DNA of 64,000 bases from Roseobacter litoralis Och 149 (GTDB lineage: Bacteria; Pseudomonadota; Alphaproteobacteria; Rhodobacterales; Rhodobacteraceae), in assembly GCF_000154785.2 (NCBI RefSeq), contig NC_015730.1, forward strand, positions 62,001-126,000, given 5' to 3'. Both the position numbers and the translations under genes were made by a program. Shown piece after piece: positions 26,429 through 34,660 of the stretch (positions within the stretch are counted from its first letter, which is position 1; each line of letters opens with the position of its first letter). The notes below the pieces were generated by a model, which saw only the letters and a list, made by a program, of their open reading frames with translations, had not been told where the DNA came from and ran no database searches.

Positions 26429-26899
26429 ATGCGTATCCACATCATCGCGGTTGGGCGCTTGCGTGCCGGGCCTGAGAAAGATCTGATCGACGACTATCTG
26501 ACGCGTTTTGCGCGGTCGGGGCGCCCGCTTGGCTTGGGCCCCGCACGCATTGTCGAAGTCGAGGACCGCAAGAACGGCGGTATGAGCAACGAAGCTGTAT
26601 TGCTGCGCCGTGCGCTTCCAGATGGCGCGCTGATCGCAGTTCTTGACGAACGCGGGCGCGTCGAAAGCTCACCAGATTTTGCTGGCAGGCTAGGAGGCTG
26701 GCGGGATCAGGGTCGGGGTGATCTGGCCTTTGTGATCGGCGGCGCAGATGGGATCGACCCCGCGTTGCGCGCGGAGGCGGATTTCGCACTGTCATTCGGC
26801 AAGATGGTGTGGCCCCATATGCTTGTGCGCGTCATGCTGGCCGAACAGCTGTATCGCGCAGCGTCAATTCTGGCCGGGGCACCTTACCATCGCAGCTGA
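26429..26899 (+). CDS. rlmH: 23S rRNA (pseudouridine1915-N3)-methyltransferase RlmH
   Basis: A 156-aa SPOUT-fold methyltransferase that modifies pseudouridine 1915 in helix 69 of 23S rRNA. Seen are MRIHIIAVGRLRAGPEKDLIDDY at the N terminus, FVIGGADGID (the knot motif) and the C-terminal RVMLAEQLYRAASILAGAPYHR. Typical length. Part of the rsfS-rlmH ribosome-maturation operon; a 105-bp repeat element begins 17 bp after its stop. Confidence 0.96.
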   Translation: MRIHIIAVGRLRAGPEKDLIDDYLTRFARSGRPLGLGPARIVEVEDRKNGGMSNEAVLLRRALPDGALIAVLDERGRVESSPDFAGRLGGWRDQGRGDLAFVIGGADGIDPALRAEADFALSFGKMVWPHMLVRVMLAEQLYRAASILAGAPYHRS

Positions 26900-26916
26900 C
26901 CAAGGCGCGCCAGTTC

Positions 26917-27021
26917 TAAAGCGTCATGCGAAAAACCTGAATCACGTAACGCTGCCTGAAATTAAAGATTTCAACGCGTTACGTGATACTTGATGTTTCA
27001 GGTATTTCGTCAGACGCTCTA
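26917..27021 (-). repeat. 105-bp inverted-repeat element, copy A
   Basis: Read on the minus strand it begins TAGAGCGTCTGACGAAATAC and ends CGCATGACGCTTTA. Its ends are imperfect inverted repeats (AGCGTC-TGACGAAATACCTGAA against AGCGTC-ATGCGAAAAACCTGAA), and inside lies a 12-bp perfect inverted repeat ATCACGTAACGC / GCGTTACGTGAT enclosing a smaller GAAAT/ATTTC stem. The first three bases are the stop codon of the DUF502 gene. Hand alignment with copy B (34441-34545) gives 4 mismatches in 105. The internal hairpin followed by TTTTT could act as a terminator. Confidence 0.9.
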
Positions 27022-27603
27022 GAGTACTTGGTTCTCAATCAGTTTTCGCCGTGTGGCGAGCGTGCCGCGGCCCATCACGCGCATCAGTTTGACCGCCTGA
27101 TGGGTGGGCAAGTCCAAGGATTGCACCCTGTCCAGTGTGACAATGGCCGTCGTTCCGGACCATGCTGAAGGCGAGCCGGGAATGAACAGAACAGCTTGCG
27201 TTTCGTCCCGCTCCGTCTCAAAGGCGATCTGGTCGTAGTCGTCGAACTTCACGACAACCGGTTTCATCAGTGCAGCGACGTCCTCGGACCCGCTCATGCT
27301 ACCCAGCATCCCTTTGAAAACCGCGTAAGTGGGAATCACATCAATCAGCAGATCGTCAATCTTGCGAACCCGCATTCTCATGAATTGGCTTCGGGCAACC
27401 AGACCCGCCAGAAAGCACACCACGAGTATCATGATAATGGCCAGTATATTCACCAGCGCGAGGCCACCGATTTGAGTGACCGGGATAAGCTGGTCAACCG
27501 GCGCGGCAACAAGCAGACCAATCTGATAGACTTTGCCCAACAGTATCGCGATCACCGCAAGTGGTGCCAAAAACAGAATGCCGCCCAAAATTGTCGTCTT
27601 CAT
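27019..27603 (-). CDS. DUF502 family membrane protein
   Basis: A 194-aa protein from the ATG at 27603 (GAAGGACG upstream). Two hydrophobic helices (MKTTILGGILFLAPLAVIAILLG and LALVNILAIIMILVVCFLAGLVA) are followed by a soluble C-terminal region with IPTYAVFKGMLGSM and AVLFIPGSPSAWSGTTAIV, characteristic of DUF502. Function of the family is unknown. Its TAG stop codon is the outermost triplet of repeat copy A, so the insertion or exchange of that element defines the protein's end. Confidence 0.85.
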   Translation of the reverse strand: MKTTILGGILFLAPLAVIAILLGKVYQIGLLVAAPVDQLIPVTQIGGLALVNILAIIMILVVCFLAGLVARSQFMRMRVRKIDDLLIDVIPTYAVFKGMLGSMSGSEDVAALMKPVVVKFDDYDQIAFETERDETQAVLFIPGSPSAWSGTTAIVTLDRVQSLDLPTHQAVKLMRVMGRGTLATRRKLIENQVL

Positions 27604-27722
27604 GATACGTCCTTCACGTGCTGGTCGCATCGGGTGTGCACCGTTCTGCACGACTCTTCAAGCCGAGGAACGAATCGCATTACGGTTGCCCCGGTGCTTT
27701 GACCTTTTGCGGGCAGGCATAT

Positions 27723-28097
27723 CTATTTCAGCGTGATGATTTCGGTCTTTGGGTTCCACCCGCCGGGCTTGTCCCGTGCCTGCACTTGTACACGTTTTAC
27801 ACCTTCGGGGATGCGCACGTTCGACAGTGAACGCGTGAATGGTTGTTCATCCACATGAGGATGCGCAAGAGCACGCGTGCCCAGTTCCTTGCCATCCATG
27901 TCCAGCACCCGCCAAGCATCCGCATAGTGATCCCAACCGGTGTCCGGATGCGAAATAGTTACGCTAAAGCGCCATGTTCCGTTCTCTGCCTGACGGGCAG
28001 AAACGTGATCAATCTTCGGCGGCTCGGCCATTGCTGGCAGGCTCAAAAACAGCAACGCAGTAATGAAATGTCGGACCATGTTCGGGAATCGGCTCAT
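27723..28097 (-). CDS. Small secreted protein, unknown function
   Basis: A 124-aa protein with an N-terminal signal peptide (VRHFITALLFLSLPAMA, cleavage near residue 24) and a single beta-sandwich-like domain: IDHVSARQAENGTWRFSVTISHPDTGWDHYADAWRVLDMDG. A purine-rich GAGAAG precedes the ATG. It lies 12 bp downstream of the DUF599 gene on the same strand and is probably cotranscribed. No catalytic motif was recognised. Confidence 0.75.
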   Translation of the reverse strand: MSRFPNMVRHFITALLFLSLPAMAEPPKIDHVSARQAENGTWRFSVTISHPDTGWDHYADAWRVLDMDGKELGTRALAHPHVDEQPFTRSLSNVRIPEGVKRVQVQARDKPGGWNPKTEIITLK

Positions 28098-28109
28098 TTT
28101 TCTTCTCGG

Positions 28110-28820
28110 TTAAACATAGCCATCCAGCAGAATTTTGCGAGAGTTGGATGCAAATTCGCGCCGCCAGACGACTGTGAATGTGACAAATGCAGCCAGCGCC
28201 AAAGCCAGTGGGCCCAAAAGCCAGGCCGCTGATGCGAGGGCAAAATAGATGGAACGCAAGCCTCGGTTAAAACCCTTGGCCGCCGTGATGTTGATTTCTG
28301 CTGCCTGCGAGGCGCGGTGATATGCGTTGGAGGCATCCGGATCGTTCGGAACGGCTGCCATCAGCACCGCGCAATATCCAAAAAGCCTGTTTGACCAGAC
28401 GAATTTCAAGAAAGCATTCGTCAGGAACAAGGCAAGCATCACAAGTTTGATTTCCCAAACGATTGCGGGGTAATTTGTGGCCGTGATGTCTTCGGCAACG
28501 CCTGCGAGTTGATCGGCATTTCCGATCAACGCGAGTGTTCCGCCCAGAGCGATCATGCAGGTCGATGCGAAAAACGCGGTTCCCTGCCGCAGAGCCGATA
28601 AAATTTGTGCATCAAATACGCGGGGTTCGCGGGTGACCATCTGCGTCATCCACTCTTTGCGGTAATTTGCCATAAGCTGTGATGTCGACGGTCTGGTTTT
28701 GGGGGCGTGCTCAACCCACCATCCGATGACGAACCAAAGGCCAAAAAGCAGCACAACGGCTGCCATGTCAAAACGCGTAAACAGGGCCAAACGATCCATG
28801 ATATCCATAGGCAGACGCAT
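28110..28820 (-). CDS. DUF599 family membrane protein
   Basis: About 236 aa with four or more hydrophobic helices (FDMAAVVLLFGLWFVIGWWV, TAFFASTCMIALGGTLALIG, IVWEIKLVMLALFLTNAFLKFVWS, LGPLALALAAFVTFTVVW). KFVWSNRLFGYCAVLMAAVPNDPDA is typical of DUF599, whose role is unknown. The ATG at 28820 is chosen over a TTG at 28844. Divergent from glcD, with 67 bp between. Confidence 0.85.
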   Translation of the reverse strand: MRLPMDIMDRLALFTRFDMAAVVLLFGLWFVIGWWVEHAPKTRPSTSQLMANYRKEWMTQMVTREPRVFDAQILSALRQGTAFFASTCMIALGGTLALIGNADQLAGVAEDITATNYPAIVWEIKLVMLALFLTNAFLKFVWSNRLFGYCAVLMAAVPNDPDASNAYHRASQAAEINITAAKGFNRGLRSIYFALASAAWLLGPLALALAAFVTFTVVWRREFASNSRKILLDGYV

Positions 28821-28887
28821 GGCAGGTAAGATAATTCTTGCCAATGGCCTAAATTGGTCATATTAATTTACCAAAAGGAGTATGTGG

Positions 28888-30336
28888 ATGGAAATGCCGG
28901 TACCTGATGCCGCGATCATGGCACGTAAGGCGCATCTGGTAGAGCGTTTGCAAGCCGTGCTGCCTGCCGATGCGGTTATTCATAACCCGCATCAGACGCG
29001 CGCCTACGAGTGTGATGCGTTGACGGCCTATAAATGTCCGCCGATGGCTGTCGTGCTGCCAACATCCACCAAAGAGGTGTCTGATGTGCTGCGCATTTGC
29101 CACGAGGATGGCGTGCCTGTCGTGCCACGTGGGTCTGGCACCTCTTTGGCGGGGGGCGCTTTGCCAACGGCAGACTGCGTGATTCTGGGCGTGGCGCGCA
29201 TGAATGACGTGCTCGAAACGAACTACGATGATCGTTACATCCGCGTGGAAACCGGCCGTACCAACCTGAGCGTGACCGGCGCCGTGGAAGAAAACGGCTT
29301 TTTCTATGCGCCCGACCCGTCCAGCCAGCTGGCCTGCGCAATCGCGGGCAATATCGCGATGAATTCAGGGGGCGCGCATTGCCTGAAATACGGCGTGACC
29401 ACCAATAACCTGATGGGCGTCACCATGGTGATGATGAATGGGGAAATCATTGAGGTGGGCGGGGCGCATATGGACCCGGCAGGACTGGATCTTCTCGGTC
29501 TGATCTGCGGCTCTGAAGGGCAATTGGGCGTTGTGACCGAAGCCACCTTGCGGATTTTGCCCAAACCGGAAGGCGCGCGCCCCGTGCTCATGGGATTCGA
29601 TGACAGTGAAGTTGCGGGCGCTTGCGTCAGTGACATCATCAAGGCGGGCGTTCTGCCGGTCGCGATTGAGTTCATGGATCGTCTGTGCATTGAGACCAGC
29701 GAAAACTTCGCGCAGGCAGGTTATCCGATGTGCGAAGCCTTGCTGATCGTTGAGGTCGAAGGTTCAGAGGCTGAGATTGATCATCAACTGGACCTGATCA
29801 TGGAAATCGCGCGCCGCCACGACCCTGTTGAATTGCGTCAAAGCACCTCCGCGGAGGAAAGCGCGTTGATCTGGCTGGGGCGCAAATCTGCCTTTGGTGC
29901 GATCGGTCAAATCAATGATTACATGTGTCTGGACGGGACGATCCCGGTGTCGTCGCTGCCCCATGTGCTGCGTCGGATCGGAGAGTTGTCAGAACAGTTC
30001 GGCCTGCAGGTTGGCAACGTATTCCATGCAGGTGACGGGAACATGCACCCGCTGATCCTTTTTGATGCGAACAAGCCCGGCGATCTGGAGCTCTGCGAAG
30101 AGATGGGGGCAGAAATTCTTAAGCTCTGTGTCGAAGTGGGCGGCTGTCTGACCGGCGAACATGGCGTGGGCATTGAAAAACGCGACCTGATGTCGTTCCA
30201 GTATGAGCCGGAGGATCTTGAAGCGCAGATGATCGTCAAGGATGTGTTTGACCCGAAATGGTTGTTGAATCCGGCCAAGGTCTTTCCTTTGGCCGTCTCT
30301 GAAAGTCGACGTGCGCTGCCTTTGGCCGCCGAATAG
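28888..30336 (+). CDS. glcD: Glycolate oxidase FAD-binding subunit GlcD
   Basis: A 482-aa FAD-linked oxidase that oxidises glycolate to glyoxylate with GlcE and GlcF. The PCMH-type FAD domain shows VVPRGSGTSLAGGALP, PDPSSQLACAIAGNIAMNSGGAHCLKYG and GSEGQLGVVTEATLRI; the C-terminal cap carries FHAGDGNMHPLILFD and GGCLTGEHGVGIEKRDLM. Start at 28888 follows AAAAGGAG. It opens the glcDEF operon, which lets the cell use glycolate released by phytoplankton, in keeping with a marine lifestyle (inference). Confidence 0.95.
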   Translation: MEMPVPDAAIMARKAHLVERLQAVLPADAVIHNPHQTRAYECDALTAYKCPPMAVVLPTSTKEVSDVLRICHEDGVPVVPRGSGTSLAGGALPTADCVILGVARMNDVLETNYDDRYIRVETGRTNLSVTGAVEENGFFYAPDPSSQLACAIAGNIAMNSGGAHCLKYGVTTNNLMGVTMVMMNGEIIEVGGAHMDPAGLDLLGLICGSEGQLGVVTEATLRILPKPEGARPVLMGFDDSEVAGACVSDIIKAGVLPVAIEFMDRLCIETSENFAQAGYPMCEALLIVEVEGSEAEIDHQLDLIMEIARRHDPVELRQSTSAEESALIWLGRKSAFGAIGQINDYMCLDGTIPVSSLPHVLRRIGELSEQFGLQVGNVFHAGDGNMHPLILFDANKPGDLELCEEMGAEILKLCVEVGGCLTGEHGVGIEKRDLMSFQYEPEDLEAQMIVKDVFDPKWLLNPAKVFPLAVSESRRALPLAAE

Positions 30337-30375
30337 TCGAAGTATGAAATCCGCAGGAAAATCGAGCCCAAGACG

Positions 30376-31515
30376 ATGATGACACCCGACAGCGAGGCGG
30401 CGGTTGCCGACATAATACGTGCAGCCACTGGCCCGATTTGCATTGAGGGTGGGAACACGCGCGGGTGCGCGGTGCCGGGCGAGAAGCTGTCTTTGAGCAA
30501 ACTGTCGGGCATTACGATCTATGAGCCGGGTGCGCTGACACTTGTGGCCAAAGCCGGAACGCCGCTGAAGGAGATCGAAAAAACCCTTGCAGGTGAACGC
30601 CAAAGGCTGGCGTTTGAGCCACATGATTTGACGGGATTGCTTGGCACGCACGGCCACTCCACCATCGGTGGCGTCATCGCCACCAACGCCAGTGGGCCGC
30701 GCCGGATACAGGGCGGAGCCGCGCGTGATTACGCTTTGGGCGTGCGTTTTGTCGATGGGGCAGGGCACATCACAAAGAACGGCGGGCGGGTCATGAAAAA
30801 CGTGACGGGCTATGATCTGGTCAAGCTGATGTGTGGCGCACATGGCACTTTGGGCGTGCTGACGGAGGTGTCACTCAAGGTGTTGCCGGTACCCGAAACG
30901 CAAGGCACGCTGATGTTGCGCAACATCGACAAGGCTGCTGCCGTGGGCGCGATGTCCGCAGCACTCGGCTCTCCATATGAAATCACCGGCGCGGCGCATT
31001 GTGCGGAAGTGATGGGAGACGGTCCGGTAACGGCCCTCAGAGTAGAAGGTTTCGAGGCATCGGTGGCTTACCGCATTGAGCAGTTGAAATCTTTGTTGCG
31101 GCATACCGGGGCAGAGATGCAGGTCGCCAGTCAGGAACTGTCGGAGTGGTTCTGGACTGGCGCGCGTGACGTTCTGCGGTATGCGGACAAGGCTGGCGAT
31201 GTATGGCGTATCTCCTGCAAGCCAAGTGATGCACCTGCATTGACGGATGCGGCAAAACCCGAGGCCTGTTACTACGACTGGGGTGGTGCCCTGATGTGGA
31301 TGCGTGTGCCTGCCGGGACGGATCTGCGCGCCCGGCTGGGCAGCTATGACGGCCATGCCATATTGGTCCGGGGAACAGCATCCGCAGACCTGCCACGGTT
31401 TCAACCGGAGTCTGCCGGTGTCGCGCAACTGAGCGCCGGGTTGCGGCACCGTTTCGATCCGAAAGCTATGCTCAATCAGGGCCTGATGGGCCGCGCGCTG
31501 TCAGAGGGTGTGTAA
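30376..31515 (+). CDS. glcE: Glycolate oxidase subunit GlcE
   Basis: A 379-aa second FAD-binding subunit. The PCMH-like domain has GTHGHSTIGGVIATNASGPRRIQGGAARDYALGVRFV and VMKNVTGYDLVKLMCGAHGTLGVLTEVSLKVLP. It is shorter than GlcD and lacks part of the cap domain, as usual for GlcE. It lies between glcD (39-bp gap) and glcF (3-bp gap) in one operon. Confidence 0.95.
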   Translation: MMTPDSEAAVADIIRAATGPICIEGGNTRGCAVPGEKLSLSKLSGITIYEPGALTLVAKAGTPLKEIEKTLAGERQRLAFEPHDLTGLLGTHGHSTIGGVIATNASGPRRIQGGAARDYALGVRFVDGAGHITKNGGRVMKNVTGYDLVKLMCGAHGTLGVLTEVSLKVLPVPETQGTLMLRNIDKAAAVGAMSAALGSPYEITGAAHCAEVMGDGPVTALRVEGFEASVAYRIEQLKSLLRHTGAEMQVASQELSEWFWTGARDVLRYADKAGDVWRISCKPSDAPALTDAAKPEACYYDWGGALMWMRVPAGTDLRARLGSYDGHAILVRGTASADLPRFQPESAGVAQLSAGLRHRFDPKAMLNQGLMGRALSEGV

Positions 31516-31518
31516 CAC

Positions 31519-32844
31519 ATGCAAACGAACTTTTCTGATGCGCAACTCGCGCAGCCTGCCATCAAGCGCAGCAATGAGATTCTGCGATCTTGCGTGCACT
31601 GCGGGTTTTGCACCGCCACTTGTCCCACATATCAGGTGTTGGGCGACGAACTCGACAGTCCGCGCGGGCGCATCTACCTGATCAAGGATATGCTGGAAAA
31701 CGACCGTGATCCGGATGCCAAAACGGTCAAGCATATTGATCGTTGCCTGTCCTGCCTTGCCTGTATGACCACTTGCCCATCGGGTGTGCATTATATGCAC
31801 TTGGTCGATCATGCGCGTGACTACATAGAAAAACGCTACAAGCGACCGTTCAGCGACCGTGCGCTGCGTTGGATATTGGCGCGTATTCTGCCTTACCCGA
31901 TGCGGTTTCGTCTGGCCCTTCTGGCGGCCAAGATGGGGCGTCCGCTTGCGCGTTTTATGCCGGATGCGCGTTTGCAGGCGATGCTGGAAATGGCGCCCAA
32001 GACCATTCCACCCGTGAGCCGCAATGACGATCCGCAGACCTTTGCACCACAGATCGCGCGCAAAAAGCGGGTGGCGCTGATGACGGGATGTGCGCAAAAG
32101 GCGCTGAACACAGACATCAATGACGCGACGATCCGGGTGTTGCGGCGCTTGGGCTGCGAGGTTGTCGTGGCCGAAGGGGCCGGTTGTTGTGGTGCCTTGA
32201 CCCACCACATGGGCAAGTCGGACGAAAGCCATGCGACCGCGGCGCGCAATATTCGGGCATGGGTGCGGGAGATGGACGCGGGCGGTCTGGATGCAATTGT
32301 GATCAATACGTCTGGCTGCGGCACCACCGTGAAAGACTACGGTCATATGTTCCGCAATGACCCTGCGCTGGCAGCGGATGCGGCGCGCGTTTCAGCGATT
32401 ACCAAGGATGTGTCTGAAGTGCTGATCGATCTGGACATGCCCGCCGGTGACGATAAAGCCATGGTCGTGGGCTATCATGCGGCCTGCTCGCTGCAGCACG
32501 GACAGCAGATCAAGACCTTTCCCAAAGACCTTTTGAAACATGCAGGCTTCACCGTGGTCGAGCCACGGGATTCGCATTTGTGCTGCGGGTCCGCAGGCAC
32601 ATACAACCTGATGCAGCCAGAGATTTCCAAACAGCTCAAAGCGCGTAAAGTGCAAACGCTGGAGGCGAAAAACCCGGATGTCATCGCGGCAGGCAATATC
32701 GGGTGCATGATGCAAATCGGGTCCGGCACCAAAATCCCGGTTGTTCACAGCGTTGAACTGCTGGACTGGGCAACGGGCGGGCCGAGGCCCGCGTCGCTGG
32801 ATGCCGACGCGACGCCGAAATCCGACGTGCCGATCCTGCGCTGA
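31519..32844 (+). CDS. glcF: Glycolate oxidase iron-sulfur subunit GlcF
   Basis: A 441-aa electron-transfer subunit. Two 4Fe-4S motifs near the N terminus (SCVHCGFCTATCPTY and RCLSCLACMTTCPSG) are followed by two CCG domains (GAGCCGALTHHMG and YHAACSLQHGQ ... HLCCGSAGTYN). It passes electrons from glycolate to the quinone pool at the membrane. A hairpin with a T-rich arm follows, ending the operon. Confidence 0.96.
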   Translation: MQTNFSDAQLAQPAIKRSNEILRSCVHCGFCTATCPTYQVLGDELDSPRGRIYLIKDMLENDRDPDAKTVKHIDRCLSCLACMTTCPSGVHYMHLVDHARDYIEKRYKRPFSDRALRWILARILPYPMRFRLALLAAKMGRPLARFMPDARLQAMLEMAPKTIPPVSRNDDPQTFAPQIARKKRVALMTGCAQKALNTDINDATIRVLRRLGCEVVVAEGAGCCGALTHHMGKSDESHATAARNIRAWVREMDAGGLDAIVINTSGCGTTVKDYGHMFRNDPALAADAARVSAITKDVSEVLIDLDMPAGDDKAMVVGYHAACSLQHGQQIKTFPKDLLKHAGFTVVEPRDSHLCCGSAGTYNLMQPEISKQLKARKVQTLEAKNPDVIAAGNIGCMMQIGSGTKIPVVHSVELLDWATGGPRPASLDADATPKSDVPILR

Positions 32845-32853
32845 CCCCCGGTT

Positions 32854-32895
32854 GAAAATGAAATGGGCCGACCATATCCGGGTGGCCTCATTTTC
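32854..32895 (+). terminator. Terminator of the glcDEF operon
   Basis: GAAAATGA (32854-32861) pairs with TCATTTTC (32888-32895), enclosing GGCC/GGCC pairing. The distal arm is itself T-rich, as in A/T-flanked bidirectional terminators. It begins 10 bp after the glcF stop. Confidence 0.65.
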
Positions 32896-32940
32896 GCCCC
32901 AACCCGTCTGTATTTCTGGCGCTGATCAGAGAGGGTGGGT

Positions 32941-33762
32941 ATGTACGGGTGGATATGCACAGCAGCGATTGCGGGATGTCTTGCAAGTGCGGCAGTCGCA
33001 GATGATGCAGAACTGCGCAGCTTGGAAACCGGTGTGGACGCCAGTGCATGGGAAGCTGTGGGGCGTCTGGATATCGACGGTACGGGCTTTTGCACAGGGG
33101 CTTTGATTGCACCTGATGTTGTGCTGACCGCTGCACATTGTCTGTTCGATAAACGAAGTGGCGCGCAGATTGACCCCACTGGGATCGAGTTTCTGGCCGG
33201 GTGGCGCAATGGCCGTGCCTCTGCGTACAGGCGGGTTAAGCACGCCGCTTTGCACCAGGATTATACATATGGCGACGTTGTGGCGCCGCACAGGGTGCGT
33301 CATGATTTGGCGTTGCTTCAGCTTGTACGCCCGATCCGCAACACCACAATCGAGCCATTTGAAACCGCCGCGCAACCTGCAAAGGGAGAAAAGGTTGGCG
33401 TGGTAAGCTATGGACGCGGTCGCGCCGAAGCTGCGTCACTGCAAGAGATTTGCGAGGTGCTTGGCCACCAGAACGGCGTGTTGATCACAACATGTTCGGT
33501 GGATTTCGGATCGTCTGGCGCGCCAATTTTCTCGTTCGAGGGCGGGGCGGCAGTCATCGTGTCTGTGATCTCTGCCAAAGCGGAGGTTGAGGGACAGAAA
33601 ATCTCGCTCGGGACGGAGTTGAGCGGTGCGCTCGCGTCGCTGCATGATGCGCTTGCGCGGCAAAACCGCTCCTTCGTCAGCTCCGTGCCGCGCGTCCGGC
33701 AAACCACCGTTGAAGAAAGCCGCAGTACCATGGGTGCGAAGTTCATCCGGCCCACGCAGTGA
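32941..33762 (+). CDS. Secreted trypsin-like serine protease
   Basis: A 273-aa S1-family protease. The start at 32941 gives a signal peptide (MYGWICTAAIAGCLASAAVADD). The catalytic triad is visible as His in LTAAHC, Asp in RHDLALLQL, and Ser in VDFGSSGAPIF, where the usual GDSGGP is replaced by GSSGAP as in many bacterial trypsin-like proteins. The fold is complete, with a C-terminal tail of about 40 residues. It should act in the periplasm or outside the cell; substrate unknown. Confidence 0.88.
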   Translation: MYGWICTAAIAGCLASAAVADDAELRSLETGVDASAWEAVGRLDIDGTGFCTGALIAPDVVLTAAHCLFDKRSGAQIDPTGIEFLAGWRNGRASAYRRVKHAALHQDYTYGDVVAPHRVRHDLALLQLVRPIRNTTIEPFETAAQPAKGEKVGVVSYGRGRAEAASLQEICEVLGHQNGVLITTCSVDFGSSGAPIFSFEGGAAVIVSVISAKAEVEGQKISLGTELSGALASLHDALARQNRSFVSSVPRVRQTTVEESRSTMGAKFIRPTQ

Positions 33763-33843
33763 ACGATCGATCACTGAACCGCCCCACGTTTTTGCATCAG
33801 GATACGTCAAACCTGCCATAAGTTGAAGCTCGGGTTTCAGGGT

Positions 33844-33870
33844 CTTGAAACGCTAAAATCGATCCCCATC
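33844..33870 (+). promoter_or_regulatory. Sigma32 (RpoH)-type heat-shock promoter of hsp20
   Basis: CTTGAAA at 33844-33850, a 13-base spacer, then CCCCATC at 33864-33870. This matches the RpoH consensus (CTTGAA, N13-15, CCCCAT) almost perfectly. The transcript would start near 33878, about 98 bases before hsp20. Confidence 0.8.
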
Positions 33871-33877
33871 TCATGGT

Positions 33878-33975
33878 CGTGAGGATGCCTTTGTCTGGGT
33901 CCTTGCAGAAACCGAAACTGGATGTGTCTAAGGTTAGAGCATCCGATCTTATCGCTCAAAAAAGAGGATATACCT
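33878..33975 (+). promoter_or_regulatory. hsp20 5' leader, possible RNA thermometer
   Basis: A leader of about 98 bases is predicted between the RpoH-type start and the hsp20 ATG. Its length fits ROSE-type thermometers that commonly precede small heat-shock genes in alphaproteobacteria, and the AAGAGGAT ribosome site is preceded by a TCGCT. I did not fold it and no convincing anti-Shine-Dalgarno hairpin is obvious by eye. Confidence 0.3.
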
Positions 33976-34443
33976 ATGCGTACTTATGATTTTGCACCGC
34001 TTTACCGTGCAACTGTTGGCTTTGATCAGATCGCTGATCTGATGGACCGCGTGCTGACCAACGAGGGTGCTCAGCCAACTTACCCGCCCTACAACATCGA
34101 AAAACTTGAGGATGACGCCTACCGCATTTCGGTGGCTGTTGCTGGGTTTTCAGATCAGGACCTGACTGTGGAAGTGCGTGAGAATGCACTGATCATTTCT
34201 GCACGCAAAGCTGAGGAAAAACCGGACCGCCCCTATCTGCATCGCGGGATCGCGACGCGTGCTTTTGAACGCCGCTTCCACCTTGCGGATCATGTGCATG
34301 TAACAGGCGCCAGCCATGTTGATGGGATGCTGCACATTGATCTGGTGCGTGAAGTGCCCGAAGCGCTCAAGCCACGCCAAATCTCGATCACCTCAGCCAA
34401 GCAGATCGAGAAAGATGTCGTGGACGCAAAGACTGTGAACTAG
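33976..34443 (+). CDS. Hsp20 family small heat-shock protein
   Basis: A 155-aa alpha-crystallin-domain chaperone of the IbpA type: PLYRATVGFDQIADLMD at the N terminus, PPYNIEKLEDDAYRISVAVAGFSDQDLTVEVREN at the domain start and GIATRAFERRFHLADHVHV later. It holds unfolding proteins for refolding by DnaK/ClpB. The ATG at 33976 follows AAGAGGATATACC. It sits behind a strong RpoH-type promoter. Its TAG stop codon is the first triplet of repeat copy B. Confidence 0.95.
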   Translation: MRTYDFAPLYRATVGFDQIADLMDRVLTNEGAQPTYPPYNIEKLEDDAYRISVAVAGFSDQDLTVEVRENALIISARKAEEKPDRPYLHRGIATRAFERRFHLADHVHVTGASHVDGMLHIDLVREVPEALKPRQISITSAKQIEKDVVDAKTVN

Positions 34444-34545
34444 AGCGTCTGACGAAATACCAGAAACATAAAGTATCACGTAACGCGTTGAAATCTTTGA
34501 TTTCAGGCAGCGTTACGTGATTCAGCTTTTTCGCATGACGCTTTA
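34441..34545 (+). repeat. 105-bp inverted-repeat element, copy B
   Basis: Same element as 26917-27021, on the opposite strand of the window but in the same orientation relative to its host gene: it starts with the host's TAG stop codon. It contains the 12-bp inverted repeat ATCACGTAACGC / GCGTTACGTGAT and, downstream of it, TTTTT. It differs from copy A at four positions by hand alignment. Confidence 0.9.
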
Positions 34546-34569
34546 ACCACGCACTTCTGACATCTTGTA

Positions 34570-34600
34570 GAGCGCGGCCAGACGGTCGCGCTCTTTTCGT
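34570..34600 (+). terminator. Rho-independent terminator of hsp20
   Basis: GAGCGCG (34570-34576) pairs with CGCGCTC (34587-34593), then TTTTCGTTTT. It lies just beyond repeat copy B. Confidence 0.8.
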
Positions 34601-34660
34601 TTTATATGCGCTTGGAATGCCGCTCTTTGGCAGGCCCACAGTCACGCGCAAGCCAATGCG

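Noticed and set aside
26748..26993. Shared peptide NHVTLPEIKDFNALRDT in two open frames (also near 34500)
   Set aside because: The identical peptide arises from the 105-bp repeat element read in one frame, not from a gene family.
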